64,000 bases of DNA from Planctomycetota bacterium (GTDB lineage: Bacteria > Planctomycetota > UBA1135 > GCA-002748355). The translations under genes were made by a program, and so were the position numbers. The notes beneath the pieces were generated by a model that saw nothing but the letters and a program-made list of their open reading frames with translations, was not told the DNA's origin and searched no databases. Below, piece after piece: positions 15,897-24,237 of the stretch (its first letter is position 1; each line of letters begins with the position of its first letter). The DNA is taken from NCBI GenBank assembly GCA_020638795.1, contig JACKHW010000002.1, positions 1-64,000 on the forward strand, given 5' to 3'.

Positions 15897-18734
15897 ATGA
15901 ACCAAGGCTCCAAGTCCAAGCGTCTGCGCTCGTATCCGCCGAAGGATCGTTGGAACGATTGGCGCGAACTCGACTCCAAGTCGTGGCCCGAACGCGTCGA
16001 GCGTCGCTACTCACTGATCCCGACCGGTTGCTTCAACTGCGAGTCGTCGTGCGGCTTGCTCGCCTACATCGACAAGGACACCGGGCTGATCCGCAAGTTC
16101 GAGGGCAACCCCGAGCACCCGGGTTCGCGCGGTCGCAACTGCGCGAAGGGCCCTGCGTCGAAGAACCAGGTCGAGGATCCCGATCGCATCCTGTTCCCGC
16201 TGCGCCGCGTCGGTGCTCGCGGTGCGGGGGAGTGGCAACGCACGACGTGGGACGAAGCGCTCGACGAGATCGCCGCGCGCATTCGCAAGGCGATCCAGGA
16301 GGAGCGTCGACAGGAGATCATGTATCACGTTGGCCGACCCGGAGAAGACGGGTACACCGAGCGCGTGCTCGCCGCGTGGGGGATCGACGGACACAACTCG
16401 CACACCAACATCTGCTCGTCGGGTGCGCGTGCCGGCTACGCGTTTTGGATGGGCTACGATCGTCCGAGTCCCGATCACGCCAACGCGAAGGTCATCTTCC
16501 TCGTCAGTGCGCACCTCGAATCGGGGCACTACTTCAACCCGCACGCGCAACGCATCATCGAGGCGAAGCAGAACGGTGCGAAGGTCATCGTGCTCGACGT
16601 GCGCTTGTCCAACACGGCGACACATGCGGACCACTGGCTTTCGCCGTATCCGGGCAGTGAACCGGCGATCCACCTCGCGATCGCGCGTCACCTGATTCAC
16701 GAGAAGCTCTACGATCGAGAGTTCGTGCGGCAGTGGTGGAACTGGTCCGAGTACCTCGCGAGCGAGCATCCAGGCGAGACGCGGGACTTCGAGACCTTCG
16801 AGCGCATCCTCGCGGAACTCTACGACGGCTGCACCTTCGATTGGGCGTCGTCCGAGTCCGGAGTCGATGCCGAGACGCTGCGCGAGGTCGCGGACATCGT
16901 CGCTTCGGCGGGCAACCAGTTGTCGACGCACAACTGGCGTTCGGCGAGTTCGGGCGTTTCGCACGGTTGGCAGGTCGCGCGCACGCTGTTCTTCCTCAAT
17001 GCTCTGATGGGGGCGATCGGTGTGCCCGGCGGCACGTACCCGAACTCGTGGAACAAGTTCGTCGCTGCGCCTATCCACAGGCCGCCGCATCCGGACCATT
17101 GGAACGAGTTGACGTGGCCGCAGGAGTTCCCGCTGTCGTTCCACGAGTTGTCGTTCTTGTTACCGCACCTCGTTGGCGAAGAGCGCGGCTGCATCGACAC
17201 CTACTTCACACGCGTCTACAACCCCGTCTGGACGAATCCGGATGGCTTCTCGTGGATCGACATGCTCCGCGACGAGAAGCGCATCGGCTGCCATGTCGCG
17301 CTCACGCCAACATGGAACGAGACCGCGTACTTCGCGGATTTCGTGCTGCCGATGGGGCTCGGCAACGAGCGCCACGACATCTACAGCTACGAAACGCACG
17401 ACGCGCAGTGGATCGGATTCCGCCAACCCGTCATGCGCGCGTATGCCGAACGCGAAGGTCGCAAGGTCAGCGACACACGCGAGGTCAATCCGGGTGAGGT
17501 CTGGGAAGAGAACGAGTTCTGGATCGAACTCTCGTGGCGCATCGACCCCGACGGATCGATGGGGATCCGCAAGTGGTTCGAGTCCAAGAAGGAGCCGGGC
17601 ACCAAGCTGACGGTCGACGAGTACTACGGGTGGATGTTCGAGAACTCGGTTCCGGGGCTGCCCGAGCGAGCGGCGAGCGAGGGGCTCACGCCACTCGAGT
17701 TCATGCGCAGGTACGGAGCGTTCGAGGTCGAACGCAAGGTCAGCACGGTCTACGCCGAGACTGTCCAAGCGTCCGAGCTCGACGACGTTGCCGAAGGGCC
17801 GCACGGGCGCGTCTACACGCGAGCCGAGAAGCCGCACGGCGCCAACATCGTGCCGCTCCCGTCGCCGCCGGGTGACGCAGCTGGTCGTCGACCGGTCGGC
17901 ATCCGCGTCGATGGTGAGGTCAAGCGCGGCTTCCCGACTCCGTCGGGCAAGCTCGAGTTCTGGTCACCGATCCTCGCGGAGTGGGGATGGGGTGAGATGG
18001 CGATTCCGGGCTACCCGCGTTCACACGTGCATCCCGACAACCTGGAGCCGGGACAGATTCCACTCATTCCGACGTTCCGTCTGCCGGTGCAGATCCACAC
18101 GCGCAGCGCCAACTCGAAGTGGCTCGACGAGATCGCGCACACCAACCCACTGTGGATCCACCCGCGCGAAGCGCGTGCGCTCGGTGATTTGCGCACGGGC
18201 GACCTCGTGCGTGTCGAGACGGAGATCGGGCACTTCGTCGTGCGCGCTTGGGTGACCGAAGGGATTCGTCCCGGCGTCGTCGCGTGCAGCCATCACATGG
18301 GACGATGGAAGCTCGAAGGGCAGGATGGTCAGCGGCAACTGATGGCGACCGTCGAACTCACGAGCGAAGGTTCGCGCATGCGCTTGCGGCGCCTGCAAGG
18401 CGCGCACCCGTGGCGCAGCTCGGACCCCGATACCGAGCGCGTGTTCTGGAGCGACGTCGGCGTGCATCAGAACCTGACGTTTCCGGTGCATCCCGACCCG
18501 ATCTCCGGCATGCACTGCTGGCATCAGGCGGTTCGCGTGACTCGCGCCAAGCCCGACGATCACTACGGGGACATTTCGGTCGATCTCGTGAAATCGAAAG
18601 CGGTCTTCGAGAAGTGGCTCGGCGATTGTCGATCGGCGCGTTCCGTATCCCCCGATGGCACGCGTCGTCCGTACACGTTGCTACGACCGCTCAAGCCGAC
18701 GCCTGCTGCTTACCGACTTCCGGATCGATCATGA
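15897..18734 (+). CDS. molybdopterin-dependent oxidoreductase catalytic subunit
   Basis: A 945-residue member of the DMSO reductase superfamily, binding a molybdenum or tungsten bis-MGD cofactor and one [4Fe-4S] cluster. Cluster ligands are C45, C48, C52 and C82 (TGCFNCESSCG ... NCAKG). The likely metal ligand is C173 (HTNICSSGARAG), encoded by TGC rather than TGA. The MGD-binding C-terminal domain is visible around HTRSANSKWLDEIAH. No twin-arginine signal is present, in keeping with a cytoplasmic complex. It follows the ferredoxin-NrfD fusion by 19 bp and its stop overlaps the start of the next gene (ATGA). Polysulfide, thiosulfate, arsenate and formate are all possible substrates; the sequence alone does not decide. 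Confidence 0.9.
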   Translation: MNQGSKSKRLRSYPPKDRWNDWRELDSKSWPERVERRYSLIPTGCFNCESSCGLLAYIDKDTGLIRKFEGNPEHPGSRGRNCAKGPASKNQVEDPDRILFPLRRVGARGAGEWQRTTWDEALDEIAARIRKAIQEERRQEIMYHVGRPGEDGYTERVLAAWGIDGHNSHTNICSSGARAGYAFWMGYDRPSPDHANAKVIFLVSAHLESGHYFNPHAQRIIEAKQNGAKVIVLDVRLSNTATHADHWLSPYPGSEPAIHLAIARHLIHEKLYDREFVRQWWNWSEYLASEHPGETRDFETFERILAELYDGCTFDWASSESGVDAETLREVADIVASAGNQLSTHNWRSASSGVSHGWQVARTLFFLNALMGAIGVPGGTYPNSWNKFVAAPIHRPPHPDHWNELTWPQEFPLSFHELSFLLPHLVGEERGCIDTYFTRVYNPVWTNPDGFSWIDMLRDEKRIGCHVALTPTWNETAYFADFVLPMGLGNERHDIYSYETHDAQWIGFRQPVMRAYAEREGRKVSDTREVNPGEVWEENEFWIELSWRIDPDGSMGIRKWFESKKEPGTKLTVDEYYGWMFENSVPGLPERAASEGLTPLEFMRRYGAFEVERKVSTVYAETVQASELDDVAEGPHGRVYTRAEKPHGANIVPLPSPPGDAAGRRPVGIRVDGEVKRGFPTPSGKLEFWSPILAEWGWGEMAIPGYPRSHVHPDNLEPGQIPLIPTFRLPVQIHTRSANSKWLDEIAHTNPLWIHPREARALGDLRTGDLVRVETEIGHFVVRAWVTEGIRPGVVACSHHMGRWKLEGQDGQRQLMATVELTSEGSRMRLRRLQGAHPWRSSDPDTERVFWSDVGVHQNLTFPVHPDPISGMHCWHQAVRVTRAKPDDHYGDISVDLVKSKAVFEKWLGDCRSARSVSPDGTRRPYTLLRPLKPTPAAYRLPDRS

Positions 18735-20785
18735 TCCGAATCGGCGACGTCGTCCGCCGGGCCTGTACGGGTGCCGGCGTGCTCCTCCTTGGGACGAGTC
18801 TGTTCGCCAACGACTATTGGGTCGACGGCAAGGGAGGGAGCGCGACGGGCGACGGCAGCAAGGCGCAGCCTTGGGCTTCGATTCACGATGCCCTCTCGAA
18901 GATCCCCGTGCCGACCTATCCCGAGTCGCATCGGCTCTTCGTCGTCGGTGATCAGGTCTATCAGATCCAGGCCGAGATCGTGATGAAGTACAACGTCGCG
19001 CTCGTCGGGGACATCGTCAACGGACACAAGCCCCATCTTCGGGCTGGACCCAGCTTGGCGCGCATCGTGCGCTATGACGCGCAGACGGTTGCAAATCGGT
19101 CGTGCGAACTGCGAGATCTCGAGCTCGAGGGCGGCAACATCGCGGTGCACATGGGCGGTGCGCCGACGATGCGGCATCGGCCACGAATCGAGAACTGCGA
19201 CTTCTACTGGCAGCTCCATGCGGCTGCGGTCATCGATGTTCGTGGATCGGTCATTTGCGATCCGCGCTTCTCCAAGTGCAACTTCGTCGGGAAATACGTC
19301 GGGATCGATGTCGCGGTGACGGGTGCCGCGTCGCTCTTCCGGCCCGACGTCGTGGATTGTCTGTTCGAGGGTCAGGCGAGCGCCGGTTATCGCATCGTCG
19401 ACAACGCGGCGGGGCAGAGCGAGGTCGGTGGCATCGTGCATGACTGTCGGTTCGAGCAATGTCGAAACGGCATCGACGTCGTGTCGGGCACCGGAGCGAC
19501 GAAGACGAAGCTCGACATCCGGGCGTCGTCGTTCACGCGCTGCACGGCCGATGGGATCTCGCTCAGGATCGCACTCTTCGCCAATACCGACACGCTCGTC
19601 GAAAGCTGTAGCTTCGTCGATCAAGCGGGTCACGGCGTGCGCATCGGTGGGATGTTCGCTGGTGGTGATCACGTCGCGGTGATCCGGGACTGCATGGCGA
19701 TTCGCTGTGCCAGTGGGGGCTTCGTCTACGACTTCGGCCATGCCGCGCCCTCGGGAGTCACGGCCGACGTGCACTCCTCGAACAACGTTGTCTACCACTG
19801 TGGAGTCGGGATTCGATTCGCGACCACGCGGAACTCGGGAGTGCGGTGGGTTTTCACGTCGGATTCAGATCGCTGCTTCGCGCAACGAACGAACGGCATC
19901 GAAGTCCTCGGCTCGGGGGACGTCGCCTCGAGCTTCGAGATCCGCTCGTCGATCGTCGCTGGCAATCACATCGGGATCGATCTCGCGACGACCGTGGCGG
20001 GAGCCGTGGAGTTCTGCACGATCGCGGACCAAATCGACGAGGGCATCCGCGATTCGATGACGTCGTCGTCGAATCGGTACTCGCACTGCGTGTTCGATCG
20101 AAATGGGAAGGCTGCGCTCGCTGCTCCGGCGAGTGCCGTCTGTGAGTTCAGCTGCTTCGATCGAGGCAAGGTCGACGGGACGGGCAACTTCGAAAGCGAT
20201 CCCGCTCTGCAGCGTCCGTACTACGTGCTGGGCTTTGGTTCGCCGTGCATCGATCGAGGACTCAAGGTCGCGGCCACTGGGCTCGTCGACTTCGAAGGGG
20301 ACGCGCGGGATGCCGACACGGCACCCGACCTGGGAGCGGACGAATCCGTCTCCATCGGCGGTGCGTACGCCTACGGCTTGCCGGGTTTCGGATCGCAGTC
20401 GCTACGACCGATCGTTCGCGGCAACAAGTCCGGTGTCGGGATCGGCCAGTCCGTATCGATCGAAGTGCACGGCGCCGTCGACGCGCTCAATCGCGCAGCG
20501 AGCGGCGCGATCATTCTCATCGGTCTCGGCGAAGCACCGATCGGTGGCCCTCTCGAACTCGGCCCGATCGGTGCGCCTTCGAGCCTCGTGCAGACCTCAC
20601 TCGATGCATCCGTCTGGCCGATCTCGGTCGATGCCAGCGGCGCGGGCGCCCTGAGCTTCCGATTGCCGAGCGAGTCCAAGCTCCGCGGGGGAGTCTTCAC
20701 CGCGCAGGCGATGGTCGTGCATCCGTCGGCGAACAGTGCGGGCTTCGTGCTGACGCAGGGCCTGCGCCTTCGGATCGGGCAGTAG
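18731..20785 (+). CDS. secreted right-handed beta-helix protein with lineage C-terminal tail
   Basis: A 684-residue exported protein. A signal peptide (GAGVLLLGTSLFAND) is followed by DYWVDGKGGSATGDGSKAQP, the typical entry to DUF1565-type parallel beta-helices. The body (~60-540) has many short repeats with regularly placed Cys, Asn and hydrophobic residues, as in pectate-lyase-like coils. From ~545 a beta-rich tail starts with YGLPGFGSQSLRP and ends VLTQGLRLRIGQ, matching tails on other secreted proteins in this window. The start ATG overlaps the stop of the oxidoreductase gene (ATGA), so it is translationally coupled to an enzyme it has no obvious link with. Function unknown; adhesion or polysaccharide binding is a guess. 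Confidence 0.78.
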   Translation: MIRIGDVVRRACTGAGVLLLGTSLFANDYWVDGKGGSATGDGSKAQPWASIHDALSKIPVPTYPESHRLFVVGDQVYQIQAEIVMKYNVALVGDIVNGHKPHLRAGPSLARIVRYDAQTVANRSCELRDLELEGGNIAVHMGGAPTMRHRPRIENCDFYWQLHAAAVIDVRGSVICDPRFSKCNFVGKYVGIDVAVTGAASLFRPDVVDCLFEGQASAGYRIVDNAAGQSEVGGIVHDCRFEQCRNGIDVVSGTGATKTKLDIRASSFTRCTADGISLRIALFANTDTLVESCSFVDQAGHGVRIGGMFAGGDHVAVIRDCMAIRCASGGFVYDFGHAAPSGVTADVHSSNNVVYHCGVGIRFATTRNSGVRWVFTSDSDRCFAQRTNGIEVLGSGDVASSFEIRSSIVAGNHIGIDLATTVAGAVEFCTIADQIDEGIRDSMTSSSNRYSHCVFDRNGKAALAAPASAVCEFSCFDRGKVDGTGNFESDPALQRPYYVLGFGSPCIDRGLKVAATGLVDFEGDARDADTAPDLGADESVSIGGAYAYGLPGFGSQSLRPIVRGNKSGVGIGQSVSIEVHGAVDALNRAASGAIILIGLGEAPIGGPLELGPIGAPSSLVQTSLDASVWPISVDASGAGALSFRLPSESKLRGGVFTAQAMVVHPSANSAGFVLTQGLRLRIGQ

Positions 20786-20892
20786 CCGCAACTGAGGGTC
20801 TCCACATCCGTGGGCGGCCGCAAATCCGTTCAAGGTCGGTCGTCGCTCTCGTCGATGACGAGCGTAACTCGATCCGAGGACGAGGCCTCCCG

Positions 20893-21198
20893 ATGCAACA
20901 CAGCGAACGCCAACAAGGCAACAAGAGCGTCGACGACCGGCGGCGTGACGAGCGCCTGCCGCTCGAAGGCAAGATCATCGTCAGGATGCCGGCTCAGGAG
21001 TTCGCAGGGCCTTCGGAGAACCTCTCGCGCGACGGTGTGTTCTTCACTGCAGGTCAGAATCTGACTGTCGAGGTCGTGCTGCCGAATGGTCAAGCGCGAA
21101 GTGGGCAGATCATGCGCATCGGGGCCGTTCGCGATGGCGAGTTCGGGATCGCCGTACGCTTCGACGAGCCGCTCGGTTCGGACGACTTGCCTGCCTGA
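20893..21198 (+). CDS. PilZ domain protein
   Basis: A 101-residue single-domain protein likely to bind cyclic di-GMP. The two binding signatures are recognisable: RRRDERLPLE (RxxxR) near residue 16 and NLSRDGVFF (D/NxSxxG) near 43. The remaining residues fit a small beta-barrel (VEVVLPNGQARSGQIMRIG). It has no membrane or output domain, so it would act by binding a partner. It ends two bases before the convergent rsgA stop. The window also encodes a GGDEF cyclase, but there is no positional link. Confidence 0.8.
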   Translation: MQHSERQQGNKSVDDRRRDERLPLEGKIIVRMPAQEFAGPSENLSRDGVFFTAGQNLTVEVVLPNGQARSGQIMRIGAVRDGEFGIAVRFDEPLGSDDLPA

Positions 21199-21199
21199 C

Positions 21200-22141
21200 T
21201 CAGAGCCTGCCGCCGCGAGCGTCGCGCAGCAGCTCGAGGTAAGAGGCGTGGCGACTCGCTGGAATCGCACCTTCGCGGACCGCGTCGAGGATCGCGCAAC
21301 GGGGTTCGTGTTCGTGCGAACAATCGTCGAAGTTGCACGCCCCCAGGAACGGTTGGAACTCACGGAAGAGCTCGGCGACTTCAGTCGGGTCGATGTCGAA
21401 CAGTCCGAAGTTTCGGATTCCCGGTGTGTCGACGACGTGCGCGCCGTTCTGTAGGCGGATCAAGCTGCTGTGCGTCGTGGTGTGCCGGCCTTCGCGCGCG
21501 CCGCGTTCCGAGACGCTTCCGACGCGCAGCGACAAGCCGGGTTCGATCGCGTTGAGTAGCGAGGATTTGCCGACACCCGAGAGTCCGCTCACGACGCAGA
21601 TGCGGGCGCGCATCAGTTCGCGTAGTCGTTCGACACCGCGACCGTCGGCAGCGCACGTGCCGATCGCTTCGTAGCCGAGTTTCCGATAGAGCTCGAGCCA
21701 ACAATCGGACTCTCGTCCGTCCGATGCTTCGTCTTCGAGGTCGATCTTGTTGATGACGATACATGCATCCATGCCGCCGCGCTCTGCGCCCGCGAGGATG
21801 CGGTCGACGATCGTCGGACGAAACGTAGGATTGTCGATCGACGAAACGACGACGACGAGGTCCACGTTGGCGACGAGTACCTGTTCGCGAGTTCCTTCGC
21901 CCGCGCTCGAGCGCGCGAGCTTGGTCCGACGCGGTAGCACGGTATCGATGCTTCCGATGCCGTCGCTTTCGATCGTGACCGCGACGCGGTCGCCGACGGC
22001 GATCGGGTTCTTCGTCGTTCCGCGTTTGTCGAAGAGCTTGCCGCGCGGAGCGAGCAAGCGGACCGAGCCATCGTCGAGTTCGACGTGACAGCGCTTCTTG
22101 TCGACACGCACGACGAGGCCCGTGACCCTTGGCTCGTCCAT
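21200..22141 (-). CDS. rsgA: ribosome small-subunit-dependent GTPase A
   Basis: A 313-residue circularly permuted GTPase that helps mature the 30S ribosomal subunit. After an OB-fold (~1-80) the G motifs appear in permuted order: G4 NKID, G5-like GTCAADG, G1 SGLSGVGKSSLLNAI, G2 with the conserved HTTTHSSLIRL, and G3 DTPGIRNFGL. The C-terminal zinc knuckle reads ACNFDDCSHEHEPRCAI (three Cys and a His). All key residues are intact and length is normal. ATG start at 22141. It is divergent from the GluQRS-like gene, with about 60 bp between starts. Confidence 0.95.
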   Translation of the reverse strand: MDEPRVTGLVVRVDKKRCHVELDDGSVRLLAPRGKLFDKRGTTKNPIAVGDRVAVTIESDGIGSIDTVLPRRTKLARSSAGEGTREQVLVANVDLVVVVSSIDNPTFRPTIVDRILAGAERGGMDACIVINKIDLEDEASDGRESDCWLELYRKLGYEAIGTCAADGRGVERLRELMRARICVVSGLSGVGKSSLLNAIEPGLSLRVGSVSERGAREGRHTTTHSSLIRLQNGAHVVDTPGIRNFGLFDIDPTEVAELFREFQPFLGACNFDDCSHEHEPRCAILDAVREGAIPASRHASYLELLRDARGGRL

Positions 22142-22202
22142 GGGAGCACTTTGCCCGAAGCTCGGATTCGCAAGGAGGGAAAAGGGCGGCTACCTTCGGT
22201 CC

Positions 22203-23150
22203 GTGGTCACTTCGCCCAATGCAGCGGTCGGGAGGCTCGCACCGAGTCCGACCGGTGCGCTCCATCTCGGGAATGCTCGCAGCTTCTTGCTCGCTTGGCT
22301 GTCGATACGGTCGCGAGGTGGCACGCTACTCTGCCGTATCGACGACATCGATGGTCCGCGGGTCAAGGAAGGCGCGATCGACGAAGCGCTGGCCGATCTC
22401 GAGTGGTTGGGCCTCGACTTCGATGCGGAGCCGATCCTGCAGAGCGCGAGAGCACACGTCTACGACCTCGCGCTCGATCATCTGAAGCAGCGCGGCATGG
22501 TGTACCCATGCGTGTGCACGCGAACCGAGATCGAGCGCGCACAATCCGCCCCGCAGGAATCGTTGGACCATGGATCGCGGTATCCAGGAATCTGTCGCGA
22601 TCGTTTCGCTTCGGCGGAAGCCGCGCGCGAAGCGACGGGGCGTGACCCCGCGTGGCGCTTCGTCGTCGACGATGGAATCGTGGCATTCGAGGACGCGATC
22701 CACGGCCACGTGACGATCGACGTGGCAGCGGATTCGGGAGACTTCGTGGTCGCGAAGAAAGACGGCCAACCTGCCTATCAGCTCGCGACTGTCGTCGACG
22801 ATGGCGACTTCTCGGTCACGGAAGTCTTGCGTGGCGACGACCTGCTCGCTTCGACGCCGAGGCAGATTCTGCTCATGCAAGCACTCGGATTCCCCGAGCC
22901 GCGTTGGATTCACGTTCCGCTGATCGTCGGTGCCGATGGCCGGCGCCTCGCGAAGCGCCACGGCGACACACGTATCGCATGGTACCGACGTCGCGGGATC
23001 TCGAGCGAGGAACTCATCGGTTTCCTCGCGTGGACCTGTGGGCTCATCGATGAGCGCGAGCCGCGCACGGCTGCTTCTTTGGTCGACGGCTTCGACGTGC
23101 AGCGGATCGTGCGCGAAGCGACCGTGCTCGAGCAGGATCCGTTCGCCTAG
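22203..23150 (+). CDS. gluQ: glutamyl-Q tRNA(Asp) synthetase-like protein
   Basis: A 315-residue truncated glutamyl-tRNA synthetase paralogue. Such GluQRS proteins activate glutamate and attach it to the queuosine base of tRNA-Asp, not to tRNA-Glu. Visible are the HIGH-like HLGNARSFLLAWL, the zinc-site pattern PCVCTRTEIE ... YPGICRD (C-x-C ... Y ... C) and the KMSKS-like RRLAKRHGD. The C-terminal anticodon-binding domain of true GluRS is absent, as expected. I chose a GTG start (VVTSPNAAVGRLAPSPTG) because it gives the family's short N-terminus; an ATG further upstream would overlap rsgA. The next gene lies 15 bp beyond, convergent. Confidence 0.85.
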   Translation: MVTSPNAAVGRLAPSPTGALHLGNARSFLLAWLSIRSRGGTLLCRIDDIDGPRVKEGAIDEALADLEWLGLDFDAEPILQSARAHVYDLALDHLKQRGMVYPCVCTRTEIERAQSAPQESLDHGSRYPGICRDRFASAEAAREATGRDPAWRFVVDDGIVAFEDAIHGHVTIDVAADSGDFVVAKKDGQPAYQLATVVDDGDFSVTEVLRGDDLLASTPRQILLMQALGFPEPRWIHVPLIVGADGRRLAKRHGDTRIAWYRRRGISSEELIGFLAWTCGLIDEREPRTAASLVDGFDVQRIVREATVLEQDPFA

Positions 23151-23164
23151 CGCGACCGTCCGGT

Positions 23165-23968
23165 TTACACGCGCCGCAAGATCGCGAGGCATTCTGCTCC
23201 GTTGGGGCGAAACTCGACGAGTCGCAATCGAGTGTTCGTGCCTTCACCCTCGAGCAGTTCCGTCGTGCGCTCGAAGAACGTTCGCGCGGTCTCCGTGTCG
23301 AATACGTGAAAATGAATCCGGTTGTCGTCGTCCTGCAGTCTGCGCGCTTGGTCGTCGATGCCGTCACCCTCGAAGCCGTCGACGTGTTCTGCGAAGTCAC
23401 GATAGTGATCCCAGCGAGAGCATTCCGGTCCATCGCGGTCGTCGCGCACGAGGTGATCGAACGACGTCAACGCACGCATCCGGTCGAAGGTATGTCGCTT
23501 GTCGGGTAGCGCGTAGAGCAGCACGCCGCCCGTTCGCAGCTTGCTCGCGTGGTTACGAATCGTGCCGATCGGGTTCTGTGTGTGCTCGAGGAAGTGACTT
23601 CCGATCACGAAGTCGAGGGAGTCCTCAGGGATCGAATTCAACGTCTCGCCGTCGTCCAGGATGTCGACCGAGACGAGTTTGCGGGACGCGAGTTCGGGAT
23701 GTCGCGAAGCGTTCTCGGTCGGCGACATCAAGTCGACGTAGCGAACGCGAGCGCGAGCCGGTAACGGAAACGGGTTGTGCAATGCTCCGATTTCGATGCC
23801 GTCCCCGCGCAGCCATCGGCGCGCGAGGGCGCGTCGACGATGGCCAGCGAGCCACGCGCGTGGCTTGGTCGCGAGCCACACAATAAGCGATGCCCGACGG
23901 AGTTCGTTCGTCGGCACCTCGGCTCTCGGGCTTGGACGCCCGGCATTCGTATCGATCGTCTGCGTCAC
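23165..23968 (-). CDS. class I SAM-dependent methyltransferase
   Basis: A 267-residue methyltransferase. The SAM-binding region reads GDGIEIGALHNPFPLP (motif I, GxG form), with VRYVDLMSP at the second strand and LDFVIGSHFLEHTQNP at motif IV. DKRHTFDR and an FHVFDTETARTFFE stretch sit towards the C-terminus. This arrangement is common in methyltransferases from polysaccharide and glycan gene clusters, but no such cluster is here. The start codon is GTG at 23968. The substrate is unknown. The 269-bp gap upstream (23969-24237) shows no gene that I can support. Confidence 0.75.
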   Translation of the reverse strand: MTQTIDTNAGRPSPRAEVPTNELRRASLIVWLATKPRAWLAGHRRRALARRWLRGDGIEIGALHNPFPLPARARVRYVDLMSPTENASRHPELASRKLVSVDILDDGETLNSIPEDSLDFVIGSHFLEHTQNPIGTIRNHASKLRTGGVLLYALPDKRHTFDRMRALTSFDHLVRDDRDGPECSRWDHYRDFAEHVDGFEGDGIDDQARRLQDDDNRIHFHVFDTETARTFFERTTELLEGEGTNTRLRLVEFRPNGAECLAILRRV

Positions 23969-24237
23969 GCTCCTCGTGACGATACCCAGGTCGGCGTCGA
24001 CAGTCCGGTGCCCGATGCGAGTCCCGGCTCGCCGAGAATCCCCAATGGCATGGCCCGTATCAGCACACTGTCGTCGGCAGGGCGCGCGAAGCCAGGATCT
24101 ACCGCGTGTGCGACTTCGTCAGGTCTCCTGTCCTGTGCGGCATGCGAGCACACCCGGCGAGCCTACGCGGATAGTCCACGAACTCGGATGTCAGCTCACT
24201 ACGATGCTGCGCCTCGTACCCATGGAGGCATGCTGCC

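Noticed and set aside
16413..16415. Possible selenocysteine at the Mo ligand of the molybdopterin oxidoreductase, as in FdhF.
   Set aside because: The codon at residue 173 is TGC and the frame has no internal TGA.
23969..24237. Small gene or RNA between the methyltransferase and ELW protein genes.
   Set aside because: No coherent reading frame, tRNA-like arm or strong hairpin was seen.
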